From IMG/VR virus record IMGVR_UViG_3300042564_001564, positions 1 through 20,382 of that record: a DNA stretch of 20,382 nt; one strand, 5' to 3'. The notes under the pieces were generated by a model that was given only the letters and a program-made list of their open reading frames with translations, ran no database searches and was not told the origin of the DNA. Both the position numbers and the translations under genes were made by a program. The first letter of the stretch is position 1. The number at the start of each line of letters is the position of its first letter. Positions 8,391 to 17,643 of the stretch are shown one piece after another. This stretch comes from a virus.

Positions 8391-9557
8391 TTATGTTGTC
8401 GCGTTAATTATGTTAAAAAATTTATATCCGTACTTTTCTAAACTACCGATACTGTTAACCTCACCAAGTCTTTCAATACTCTCTAAGGCTGAGTTCTTCC
8501 CTCGTTCTATAAATACATTGCTTTGCACTTCTGCTTCATCAATTATTCCTAATAATAGCTCATTTTTCACAATTGGTTGACAAATTACTGTATCAGTAGT
8601 CAAACCTGATGATTCAACTATGAAAAGTGTCGTACCATTATTATAATCATAGTAGGTAATATCATTAATTGTATAGGCTGTATATAACCCATCTTCAAAC
8701 ACACCTAAATATCTACCAACAAATCCAGTGTTTCCGGTTATATCGTATGTAGTTACCGAATAAGGTGTAGGACCATATTGTTTTAAATCCGTTAATGATG
8801 ATGTAGTATACCCTGTAATTAAAAATGGTACTGTTGTAAATTGAGTAATATCTTGAGTTGTTGAATCACAATTATTATCACCACTAAAAATATATTTATA
8901 AGGAACTAATATATTTTGCCAATTACCACCCATAGGTGTAAAAAAAGCCTCACCGTTTGGGTTATCAATAGTTGTTCCGGTAAACGGAAGATTAATTGTT
9001 TTAGTTATAGTATTTGTTCCCCAAGGACTCAAACCTGTCAATTTAATTTGAGTTTCACCCGTTGCCGTATAATCGTGATGTATTTGAGCGGTCGATGTTA
9101 TAGGTTCTGGTAATGAACCGTCCCCCCAATCAACAGTATATGTTGAAAACTGTAAGTATTTCTTAAATTCAACATCCGATGTATTATAAAAATAAACTCT
9201 TTGGGATTCTAAAGTTGTTGCGGAAAATAAAAAATTTAACATAGTGTCTTTTTGTACAACCATACCGTCAAACACTGAATAATACCCAATATCAACCGTG
9301 TTTTCTGTAAGTAGAATTGGTACTGTTAAACCGGTTAATAATGAAGTTCCCCCTGTACCTCCTGATAATACTTCTGTCATTGCGGAATACGCATATGTTG
9401 AACCTGTTACAATTATTTCAATCATTTTTGATTGAAGGACACAACATTCCTTAGAATATGATGTTCCCGTAATAGTGGTACCATTATAATTAACTTTGAA
9501 TACGTCCCCACTAATTACACCAGGTGAAATCTTTATACTATAATTTTTATCTATCAT
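8391..9557 (-). CDS. Tail-associated protein with PKD-like domain (388 aa)
   Basis: A 388-residue protein that is mostly beta-rich, with many Thr, Gly and Tyr residues. Residues about 139-178 contain a good match to the PKD immunoglobulin-like fold: TYTVDWGDGSLPEP followed by HHDYTATGETQIKLTG, which reproduces the 'W.fGDG...H.Y...G.y.v.l' pattern. PKD domains occur in cell-surface and extracellular proteins and also in phage tail proteins, where they act as spacers or binding modules. The C-terminal about 60 residues turn more charged and helical (IIDEAEVQSNVFIERGKNSALESIERLGE) and could be an attachment segment. Tandem Cys38-Cys39 (KECCVL) is unusual but uninterpreted. There is no signal peptide. 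The gene is packed between neighbours with gaps of 1-2 nt. I infer a virion protein decorating the baseplate; its exact place is unknown. Confidence 0.6.
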   Translation of the reverse strand: MIDKNYSIKISPGVISGDVFKVNYNGTTITGTSYSKECCVLQSKMIEIIVTGSTYAYSAMTEVLSGGTGGTSLLTGLTVPILLTENTVDIGYYSVFDGMVVQKDTMLNFLFSATTLESQRVYFYNTSDVEFKKYLQFSTYTVDWGDGSLPEPITSTAQIHHDYTATGETQIKLTGLSPWGTNTITKTINLPFTGTTIDNPNGEAFFTPMGGNWQNILVPYKYIFSGDNNCDSTTQDITQFTTVPFLITGYTTSSLTDLKQYGPTPYSVTTYDITGNTGFVGRYLGVFEDGLYTAYTINDITYYDYNNGTTLFIVESSGLTTDTVICQPIVKNELLLGIIDEAEVQSNVFIERGKNSALESIERLGEVNSIGSLEKYGYKFFNIINATT

Positions 9558-9559
9558 AA

Positions 9560-10447
9560 TTAAGGATTAATATATTCATACCATTTTATTGAACTTACGT
9601 CACCAACTCTATTACCACTAATATTATCAAATATTTTATAAGTGTAATCGGTATAATCCAACACAACTTTATAATAGAAAAAGTTTTCCGGTTTAAATTG
9701 AAATAATGACGGAACTAACGGTAATACTTGAGGTGTTGTCATCATTTTAACAAAAATCCCTAATCTAGCATCAAAAAACTTAGCAGTCATATAAAAAGTT
9801 TCCGTAGTATTTGTTGGGTTAGGATTAATGTTTAAAAAATTCTTTTTCCTTAACCAATACAAGAAGAACCCTTCCTTATCACCAACATAATCTAATTTAA
9901 ATGACGGTGTTTTAATATTGACCGGTGGCATCAAAGAAGATGTTATTCCGGTAACGGAATAACCTTGTTGAACCGGTATAATTACTGTAAAATAATTAGT
10001 TTGTGTTGTTGCATCTTTAGTATCATAAAAATCCAATTTAAAAAATGATTTTGTAAAAGGTTGTGTATAATAATATAAGTCATAAGTTGTAAATCCTTCC
10101 GGAATATAACTAGTTTTCCAATCAGTTGGAACTGCTGTTGTTATATCTAAAGATGGGTTTGGTGGAACTGTTGGTTGTAAATCACCATTATCATCAGGTA
10201 GTAACACACTAAAAAAATGGAAATCATAATTGACATCAGTTCTTGAACCATTAGGATGCGATGCGTGAGCAAATCTTAATATCTCAAAATCATCAGCAAC
10301 TCCTGTAACTCGTTCAACCGCAGTTTTTTGATATTCATCCACAGCATCTGTTCTACCCAAAAAATCCCATTTGATTTCTACAGGTAGATTAATATATTTG
10401 TCGTCACCTTTTGGTAGTGTAAATTTAAATTTATTATTCACATTCAT
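9560..10447 (-). CDS. Structural protein of unknown function in the baseplate cluster (295 aa)
   Basis: I do not recognise this protein. I chose the ATG at 10445-10447 (protein begins MNVNNKFKFTLPKGDDKYIN). A longer start at 10471 would add eight residues whose codons, including GTG, CTG and CAG, look unlike the A/T-ending usage here and appear to be imposed by the overlapping upstream gene. The chosen start still overlaps that gene by 14 nt. The protein is rich in Phe, Tyr, Asp and Pro, lacks membrane segments and cysteines, and reads as alternating beta strands and loops with a proline-rich patch (LQPTVPPNPSLDITTAVP) around residues 100-120. The C-terminal part is aromatic (ENFFYYKVVLDYTDYTYKIF). 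The context and composition suggest a virion structural component; no enzymatic motif is visible. Confidence 0.6.
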   Translation of the reverse strand: MNVNNKFKFTLPKGDDKYINLPVEIKWDFLGRTDAVDEYQKTAVERVTGVADDFEILRFAHASHPNGSRTDVNYDFHFFSVLLPDDNGDLQPTVPPNPSLDITTAVPTDWKTSYIPEGFTTYDLYYYTQPFTKSFFKLDFYDTKDATTQTNYFTVIIPVQQGYSVTGITSSLMPPVNIKTPSFKLDYVGDKEGFFLYWLRKKNFLNINPNPTNTTETFYMTAKFFDARLGIFVKMMTTPQVLPLVPSLFQFKPENFFYYKVVLDYTDYTYKIFDNISGNRVGDVSSIKWYEYINP

Positions 10448-12290
10448 CGTTTTTAGGTTCTGCAGCACCATAAAGTGTTGCGTAATAGTTCATATCGTTC
10501 TCTCTATAATTAGTTCCTTCCGGTATTATTCTAAAAATAAAATTACCATAAGGATAATGTGTACCATTTAAAAATGGATAATCAACACCATTACCTTCAG
10601 CATCTTTAAACCCATATTCATATATGTCTCTCCATATAAATGAATTATATGTTGTTGAAAAATATGAATAGTCCGGAATATCCACAGTATTTCTTATATC
10701 ACCCGTTTCAATATAATCAGAAAAAACTCTAAGGGTAAGTTTCCTATGTGGTTGATAATAATAACCATATCTACCCACATTAAGATTATTTGTAGGTCTT
10801 GTAGGTACAGTAAACACACTATCATTGTATGTTATTTTATGATAATTTTCACTTAACAATCTTTCTTTTTGTTCAAAATTATTCCACTCATAAAAACCTC
10901 CATCAATTGTGTCACCACTTTTAAGCGACCTAACATAATTAAACTGAATTGTACCCGGATTACTAGTATTGTAATTAGGGCCTGTGTAATTATCTATCGT
11001 AGCCCCTACAAAATTAGATAATGTTGTTTGCCACCAAGGATTTGGTGATAATGAATTTCTCAACGGTAAGTTAAACTCAAAACCTTGTTTTAATTTAACA
11101 TTATCATTGAACATTAACCCAAAATAACCTTTCCATACTGTTGTAACATATAGTTCATTAATTGGTCTTTTATGATTATCTCTTAAATCACTAACGTCAA
11201 TATCTTTATTAAACGACAATGAATAAGATTTTGCACCTTCTTTATATGAAACTCGACTAATTTTATTTGGTGTATATGCAGAACTTTCAAATTTTCTTTT
11301 GTCGCCAAATATGTTTTGTTCAAACCCCGCATTAGTTAAAGCAGCGTCGCCAACATTTGTTATTATTTTATGTCTAACAACATAATATTCTGACATTGTA
11401 TCATCAGCGTTTTCATTATTTATAATTCTTATAAAATTACCATAATCATCTTGAGAAAATGGATTAGAAACGTAACCAATATTGTAAATATTAAAAACAT
11501 ATTCGTCGTATCCCGGTAATCCATTACCTAAAGAATAAACTTGAAATGTTTCTTCGAAACCGGTTGCTCTAAGTTTAATCTTAACATATTCCCCAACCGA
11601 TAATCCGTGTTTAATTGGACATCTAAACTCAATAATACGATTACCATTCATCATTAAATCATTTCCCGGTACAATACTATTACTATTACTGTCGTCAACC
11701 CTAACTATAAATGGAATGCCTTCAAAAGCTCTAAATTGATTAAATGTCGGAGGACTTGTTGTTTCGTCAAAATATTGTAATAGTTTACCCGGTACATTTA
11801 AATAAGGATAACTAATAAAATGATTCCAATTATAGGTTGAAGCACTTTTACTCACAAAATTAATATGAACCATACCGTTACTATCAGGTGTTGTATATCC
11901 GGAAATATTATAATCATTTCTTATAAAATCAAATTCATTATACTGAGGGTAACCATTCCAATCAATAGCATCCGGATTTTGTTTACATTGGTCAATAGTA
12001 TTTTGAGTTTCATTGGTATAATACAAATTATTTTCTAACGGTGTATATGGACAACTACCTGAATACGCATTGTCAAATATTAACGCAAATTTACATACCG
12101 GTCTGAAAATTGTGGATTTTTCTCGTTCATCTTTAAACAATTGAGCTAAATTAATATCAATACTTCTATCGAATTCCTGTAAAGTTTTCGCAGTTTGAAC
12201 TAATGGTGTCGGTATCGATAAATTAGTATTCGTTGCGGTTTTATAACGCAACGAACCTAACACTATTCTTATTTCATCTCTATTACCCAT
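10434..12290 (-). CDS. Structural protein of unknown function in the baseplate cluster (618 aa)
   Basis: A 618-residue protein with no family that I recognise. The N-terminal 60 residues contain a likely helical stretch (TPLVQTAKTLQEFDRSIDIN, then LAQLFKDEREKS). The rest is rich in Asn, Tyr, Phe, Ser and Gly, as in large beta-rich virion proteins. The early cysteines (in RPVCKF, SGSCPY, DQCKQ) are few and spread out. The C-terminus is acidic (AEPKNDECE). No membrane segment, signal peptide or catalytic motif is visible. The ATG at 12288-12290 follows the stop of the 1759-residue gene by one nucleotide, and its 3' end overlaps the next gene by 14 nt, so it belongs to the same translationally packed unit. 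It may be a baseplate peripheral protein or a partner of the giant upstream protein; both ideas rest on position only. Confidence 0.6.
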   Translation of the reverse strand: MGNRDEIRIVLGSLRYKTATNTNLSIPTPLVQTAKTLQEFDRSIDINLAQLFKDEREKSTIFRPVCKFALIFDNAYSGSCPYTPLENNLYYTNETQNTIDQCKQNPDAIDWNGYPQYNEFDFIRNDYNISGYTTPDSNGMVHINFVSKSASTYNWNHFISYPYLNVPGKLLQYFDETTSPPTFNQFRAFEGIPFIVRVDDSNSNSIVPGNDLMMNGNRIIEFRCPIKHGLSVGEYVKIKLRATGFEETFQVYSLGNGLPGYDEYVFNIYNIGYVSNPFSQDDYGNFIRIINNENADDTMSEYYVVRHKIITNVGDAALTNAGFEQNIFGDKRKFESSAYTPNKISRVSYKEGAKSYSLSFNKDIDVSDLRDNHKRPINELYVTTVWKGYFGLMFNDNVKLKQGFEFNLPLRNSLSPNPWWQTTLSNFVGATIDNYTGPNYNTSNPGTIQFNYVRSLKSGDTIDGGFYEWNNFEQKERLLSENYHKITYNDSVFTVPTRPTNNLNVGRYGYYYQPHRKLTLRVFSDYIETGDIRNTVDIPDYSYFSTTYNSFIWRDIYEYGFKDAEGNGVDYPFLNGTHYPYGNFIFRIIPEGTNYRENDMNYYATLYGAAEPKNDECE

Positions 12291-12291
12291 T

Positions 12292-15200
12292 TTATATTGT
12301 TGTTATTTCAGTATTTACCCATTTACTTCTAAATCTATCATAAGCGGTTTTACCTCGTTTTAATCCAAAATAAAAATGGAAAGGTGCACCAACAGTTACC
12401 ATTTGAGAGTCAGGGTTATTACGCGTCCAATTTGAAACACCAGCACTTAAGTCACCCGCACCGTCCACCGCGTAAATGTATCCTTTATCATCAATAACCG
12501 ATATTCCATTATTCCTAAAATATCTTGAATTAACATCTAATCTATCTAATGATTGATATTTTGACTTATATATTGTATCATAATTCCAATTATTCCCTTC
12601 ATTACCAAAAATACTTCCAGCGGTTTTAATTTCCCATTGAGATAATGGTACAACTTGAGAATATACCGGAAAATTACTAAAAGCACAGGATTGATTATTA
12701 ATTGATGCCGTTGGGTCAATTATTGTTCTTTTAGGTGTTACATAATCTCTAAATTGTGTATCCGATGAATAAAAAATACCTAAATAACCTCCATTACATT
12801 CAAAATATATAGGGTTCTGTTTTGATGGGTCAGAATTATTAGGGTAATTTGATGACTGAAATGCCGCAACACCTAGTTCAGAATTAATTGAGATTAATTG
12901 AGCATAATCCGCATCAATTTTTAAATTTCCTCTTGGGTCGTCTTCTTGTTGGAAATAAGCTAAAATGTTTGCTCCGGCAAGTAAATTTTGTATAAACCCA
13001 TTATCTAAAAATCTACTCACTATAAATAAATTAAGTATTTCATCAACGTGTGAAAAAGTAGAAGAATTTAATTTATTTGCAATATATCCATCATATTCAT
13101 CAGACATTACAATTTCTTGTAAAAAATAACTTCTTGGACCTAAATCAATCATAGTGGTAGGGTATTTAATATCACCACTGAAATCATCTCCGTCATATGG
13201 TGCACATTTGTAATAAAATGATTTAGTCGCAATATGATAAACAACAGGAAAAGATGGTTGAAGGCAGTATCCGTTTATCGGTGCGTTTGGAGGATTAGAT
13301 GTTGGGGACGTATAACCAACAATATCATTTTTAAATGGCATAACATATAAATTACCATTAACCCAATTATTATTAAACGTGTGTGAAAAAACATTTCTAC
13401 AAGCACCTAACATAACCATATTTCTTGAAATCCATTCGGCCATCAACTCCCAATCTCTAACTAAAGATAAAAACATTCTTGTTATAAAAATATAACATCC
13501 TTTATTAAATATTCGTTTACCAGCAGAATATTGTCTTCCATAATCAATCTTAATTGTTGAATTAACTGTTCCTGGTGGGGTATAACAACCGTAACACTCT
13601 AAATTAACTGACCCCCCACAAGTAAATGTGTTAAATAAACCATTAATTTGTGTTTGATTGTCATTTAAACTAATTGAATTACCTCCACCAATCACCGAAG
13701 ATGAACCTGCCGAAGAATAAATCCCAACAGTACCTTTTTCAGGAATTAAATAAACCTGTAAATTTGCGTTCTTTTGTAATACCCAAGAATTACAACAAAA
13801 CTCTTGAGTTACTGTTGATGTTGGTAATCTATCTCCTCTCATTACTAGTTGTTTACCTGAGACTCCTTTACTAAAATTTAAAGTATTTCCGGTAGAATTA
13901 TATGTTGGAGACCAATAATACGGTATTAACGTGTCTACCGGGTCTGCAGGTGTGTTCCATCGATATTCCCATCTAAGACAACCAATAATTCTTCTTGTAC
14001 ATTCCCAATAACCTGTTAACCTTTCATAATTACCACTTAAATTCATAATTGCCGAACCTTCAACAATTTCATTAGGAACATAACCCTCATTGTTACCGTT
14101 TATATTATATAAAAGACTGGAATTAATCACCAAATAAGGTGGTTGCCAAGTACCTCCGGGGCTTGATGCTGGTAACATTCTTGGAACCCTAGTAAACCAA
14201 TTACTACCACCTAAAACAGAAAACCCTCTATTTGGAACGGGTTTTCCCGCAGTTGTAATTGATGGATTTACTGACCCCTGATTACTACATTGTAAAGTAA
14301 AACTATTTGATTTATTATCTAATTTTGAATAATAACTAACTAAATTGGAGTTAAACGCACTATATCCCGCGGCCAAATGTGTTAAAGTATCTGCGGTAAG
14401 CATAAATTCATTATACTGTACTGTCATTCCTGACACATCAACCTGTTGAGGTGTAAATGAGAATGAATCGAAATATAATTTTTGGCCGGTATTAGAGTAC
14501 GAATCCGTTTCAACATTACTACCAGCTGTAACTCCATTAACTGTTGTTTGCAGATAGTCACCACTAGAGTGACTTATGTTTAAAAATTTACCCTGTATAG
14601 GTATGTTCATTCTACATTTAGTTGTAATTTTCCTATCACCTTCGTTAGTAAAACCAAATAATTTACCTAAACCATATTCTATTTCTATTTTATCAGTATA
14701 TGGGTCAACACCTCTATTTAAAATAATAACACCCATTAAATCCCGATTTTTAATTGAATCGGCAGCCTTTAAAACCATTGGAGTTGGTATAGATAAACCA
14801 GTCTCAGCATTAAAACGTTGCATAGACCACATTGTAGTTTTATTACTTATATAACGGTTATTTAATGATGTATAACCTAACCCACTAGTCGTTGATGGAT
14901 TACACATCCCTGTAAATGTACTGTAAGTCATACCCGTAATAACTTGAAAGTATTCAACATCTGTTGGGAATCTATAAATGTAATTATATTTAGTATTACC
15001 CGTTAAAAAAACATTATATGTTGGTCCGGGAACATTTCCACTTGTACCATTTGGATTAGCGTAAGGAACAGTTACTGTTGTCAATCCTGTAACTGTTATA
15101 CCAGTAATTGCATAATTACCCGCCTTATTAATCAAAGGACTATTTAAATTTGGGTCTTTACTATATGATGGATTTTGGAACGCAATCATTTGACCTGAAA

Positions 15201-17571
15201 CGTATTTTTTAAGTGTTGACTTATCACAAAGAATTACAACTGTATTGTCGTAATGTATTTGATTTGTCCCCGGATTTCTTGTTGGGTCATATTTAACACT
15301 AATCCTATTAACACCTCCACCAGGATTACTTGGACCTCCATCAAAATATTTTGCTTTAACATTAAATAAATTTATTCTATCCGCAATTGGTAATGCGGTT
15401 GTTGTCCAAGTATATTTTTCAGTCCCATTATTTAATGAATATGGTGATGGGACACCATACCCCGGATTAGCCGTTTGTCCATCAAATTGTTTACCAGCAA
15501 ATTGAGTTGCAACCATTGACCTAATTCCTGAACCTTTTAAATCATAAGGTCCTAAAGGGAGTGCCAAACCTGTTGTATAAATAAAATTAGTTGATGTATT
15601 TCCTGTTTTTGGAACTTTATAACCACCCACCGATGATAACTGTACTACAGGTTTACCTAAACTGAGTGGTGATGAAGAAAGAGCGTCACCGACAATATAA
15701 GTACAAGGAACTAAATCCTCATTGCCGGTCTCTAAATCACCTAAACCATTATCCTCATCCGGGTTTTCATCAATACCTTGACCTTGATTACAAGAACACA
15801 TACTACAATCAGGGTATGTTAATATTGGTACCTGAATACCAACTAAATTCATTTTCCATAACTGAATTAAAATATAAATTAAAAGAGCGACAATTATTAA
15901 ATATAATACTCCCATTGCAAAAATACCCGCACTAAATGTTGCCCCAAAACCTACAGCAAACGCACCAACAAAGTTATTAACCGACGCTATCCCATAATAA
16001 ATAATTAAATAAGGTATATAAGCAACTCTTAATATCCATATCACAAAATAAAGTAAATGTAAGAGAAGTATTAACGCAAAAAATATTGGTGTTAAAATTA
16101 TACTTAAAAATGAAAATAAAACATAAAAGAAATCAAATCTAAAATACCCATCATTTGTTGGATACCTATTATTCTCACTTTCACACGCCTCATCCAATAT
16201 GTTTTTAATTCCTGTAAATTGTTGATAACCACCTCTACGATGTTCCCCAATAAATTGAGATACAGTATAAACTTTATTATATTGCATAAGATAAAATTTA
16301 TCTTTACAGTCTATCGCCTCTTGTAACATTGTATCATCACTCAAATCCCAATAATCATCCCAATCAAGACTAAACGCGTATGATTTTTGAACGTCAGTCC
16401 ATTCTTTAATATTTGGAACCAAATAATAAGCTCTTTTAGTTTGAGCGGAAGCTGATGGAGATTGAGCCCATTTAACTTTAAACCTATATTTACCTTTTGT
16501 TGGTATACCTTTATTTGGGTCAGGAGATAATACTTGTTCCCCAAATTCATTAGTTATATAATAATCTAAATTCATAGGAACATCCACTAACCAAGTACCG
16601 TCAGTATCTATAATTGTACCACCCCCTTCTAAACCATACGATTCAAGTATTGGTCTTCCAAGACTATCTTGTTGAATAGTTTGTCTAATCGCCAATATTT
16701 CACCAGGTCCTGTAATTAAATTACATAAATAACCTGAATCTCTAGTTGGTTTACAATTTCGCCTAATCGAATTACTGTCAGAATCAGAAACCATTGACCC
16801 CATAAAAATAGCGGTAGGTCGTATATCAATATTGGACTCACCTGTTAAATCAAAATCTGTTCTAGTTATACCTAAATTACATATTTCAGGTTGTCCCCAT
16901 AATGGTTCTATTTCTATAGTTCTTTTAAAACTAACAATCTGAGGTAATTCACCTAAATTAGTTGAAGACCTAAACTTAGTTCCATCAACTTGATTTTCGG
17001 TCGCTCGACCCATTCTAATTAAATCTTGAGGAGATAATGAGAACTCACCAATATCGGATAAATCAACATCAACAACAATAGTGTGAGAACCTACAGGAAC
17101 CCCAAATATCATATAGTCACCACTTTGATTGGTCACCGCGTTATATTTGTAGTATTTGTCATAAATTTCACCAAGAACAGGGCTTAATAATACATCTTGA
17201 CGAGTAAAAAAAGTACCGGTTGGTATGTGAGCACTATAAGATGGTTTGTAAGGTAACAGATTATATCTATATCCATCATCATTAACATCATACAAATTAC
17301 TGTATGGATATATATTAGACACTACAGGGTCATCTTTATCAATAGAATCTAATGGTATGAATATTGAAACTTTAGCATTTGGAAGACCAAAACCATTGTT
17401 TACACTGACTCTACCAACAACAACACCATAATCGGCACATTGTCGTGTGTAGATATCACTTTGCAGGATTTTTAAGGATAGAATTTCTAAATATTCGAAC
17501 TCTTGGTCAATTAATACCTTTAATGAGGTATCTACACCGACTTGGGTTCTTATTCTATAAGAATTTGACAT
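12292..17571 (-). CDS. Giant tail/baseplate protein with central membrane-type hydrophobic block (1759 aa)
   Basis: The largest gene in the window and not one I recognise. Residues about 48-170 look like a carboxypeptidase-regulatory-like beta-sandwich with a long insertion: VVVGRVSVNNGFGLPNAKVS at one end, and NQSGDYMIFGVPVGSHTIVV at the other. Residues about 478-575 are a very hydrophobic block, including SIILTPIFFALILLLHLLYF and GVLYLIIVALLIYILIQLW, enough for three or four membrane helices with a Gly/Ala-rich linker. A short cysteine cluster (Cys589, Cys592, Cys594) and an acidic Asp/Glu/Asn linker follow. The remaining about 1130 residues are Asn/Thr/Gly/Tyr-rich, beta-type sequence with a second Cys-rich patch (CGGSVNLECYGCYTPP). 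No N-terminal signal peptide is visible. The gene is the third of the cluster, after gp6-like, and is preceded by the only sizeable gap in it (72 nt, with a hairpin). A virion protein that contacts or crosses the host membrane is one explanation; this is inference. Confidence 0.7.
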   Translation of the reverse strand: MSNSYRIRTQVGVDTSLKVLIDQEFEYLEILSLKILQSDIYTRQCADYGVVVGRVSVNNGFGLPNAKVSIFIPLDSIDKDDPVVSNIYPYSNLYDVNDDGYRYNLLPYKPSYSAHIPTGTFFTRQDVLLSPVLGEIYDKYYKYNAVTNQSGDYMIFGVPVGSHTIVVDVDLSDIGEFSLSPQDLIRMGRATENQVDGTKFRSSTNLGELPQIVSFKRTIEIEPLWGQPEICNLGITRTDFDLTGESNIDIRPTAIFMGSMVSDSDSNSIRRNCKPTRDSGYLCNLITGPGEILAIRQTIQQDSLGRPILESYGLEGGGTIIDTDGTWLVDVPMNLDYYITNEFGEQVLSPDPNKGIPTKGKYRFKVKWAQSPSASAQTKRAYYLVPNIKEWTDVQKSYAFSLDWDDYWDLSDDTMLQEAIDCKDKFYLMQYNKVYTVSQFIGEHRRGGYQQFTGIKNILDEACESENNRYPTNDGYFRFDFFYVLFSFLSIILTPIFFALILLLHLLYFVIWILRVAYIPYLIIYYGIASVNNFVGAFAVGFGATFSAGIFAMGVLYLIIVALLIYILIQLWKMNLVGIQVPILTYPDCSMCSCNQGQGIDENPDEDNGLGDLETGNEDLVPCTYIVGDALSSSPLSLGKPVVQLSSVGGYKVPKTGNTSTNFIYTTGLALPLGPYDLKGSGIRSMVATQFAGKQFDGQTANPGYGVPSPYSLNNGTEKYTWTTTALPIADRINLFNVKAKYFDGGPSNPGGGVNRISVKYDPTRNPGTNQIHYDNTVVILCDKSTLKKYVSGQMIAFQNPSYSKDPNLNSPLINKAGNYAITGITVTGLTTVTVPYANPNGTSGNVPGPTYNVFLTGNTKYNYIYRFPTDVEYFQVITGMTYSTFTGMCNPSTTSGLGYTSLNNRYISNKTTMWSMQRFNAETGLSIPTPMVLKAADSIKNRDLMGVIILNRGVDPYTDKIEIEYGLGKLFGFTNEGDRKITTKCRMNIPIQGKFLNISHSSGDYLQTTVNGVTAGSNVETDSYSNTGQKLYFDSFSFTPQQVDVSGMTVQYNEFMLTADTLTHLAAGYSAFNSNLVSYYSKLDNKSNSFTLQCSNQGSVNPSITTAGKPVPNRGFSVLGGSNWFTRVPRMLPASSPGGTWQPPYLVINSSLLYNINGNNEGYVPNEIVEGSAIMNLSGNYERLTGYWECTRRIIGCLRWEYRWNTPADPVDTLIPYYWSPTYNSTGNTLNFSKGVSGKQLVMRGDRLPTSTVTQEFCCNSWVLQKNANLQVYLIPEKGTVGIYSSAGSSSVIGGGNSISLNDNQTQINGLFNTFTCGGSVNLECYGCYTPPGTVNSTIKIDYGRQYSAGKRIFNKGCYIFITRMFLSLVRDWELMAEWISRNMVMLGACRNVFSHTFNNNWVNGNLYVMPFKNDIVGYTSPTSNPPNAPINGYCLQPSFPVVYHIATKSFYYKCAPYDGDDFSGDIKYPTTMIDLGPRSYFLQEIVMSDEYDGYIANKLNSSTFSHVDEILNLFIVSRFLDNGFIQNLLAGANILAYFQQEDDPRGNLKIDADYAQLISINSELGVAAFQSSNYPNNSDPSKQNPIYFECNGGYLGIFYSSDTQFRDYVTPKRTIIDPTASINNQSCAFSNFPVYSQVVPLSQWEIKTAGSIFGNEGNNWNYDTIYKSKYQSLDRLDVNSRYFRNNGISVIDDKGYIYAVDGAGDLSAGVSNWTRNNPDSQMVTVGAPFHFYFGLKRGKTAYDRFRSKWVNTEITTI

Positions 17572-17574
17572 ATA

Positions 17575-17619
17575 TTATCTTTTTTAATAAATAGTTTATA
17601 CACTATTTTTAAAAGATAA
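17575..17619. other. Imperfect hairpin in the 72-nt gap upstream of the giant gene
   Basis: TTATCTTTT (17575-17583) pairs with AAAAGATAA (17611-17619), and AAATAG (17589-17594) with CTATTT (17603-17608), around an 8-nt loop. In minus-strand RNA the hairpin ends 3 nt before the ATG of the 1759-residue gene, so it lies in its leader. The stem is A/U-rich, and on the minus strand no T-run follows it, so it is not a convincing terminator. A processing site or translational control element is possible. A/T-rich DNA makes chance pairing fairly likely. Confidence 0.35.
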
Positions 17620-17643
17620 TTCATTATTATTTAAAATAAATTA

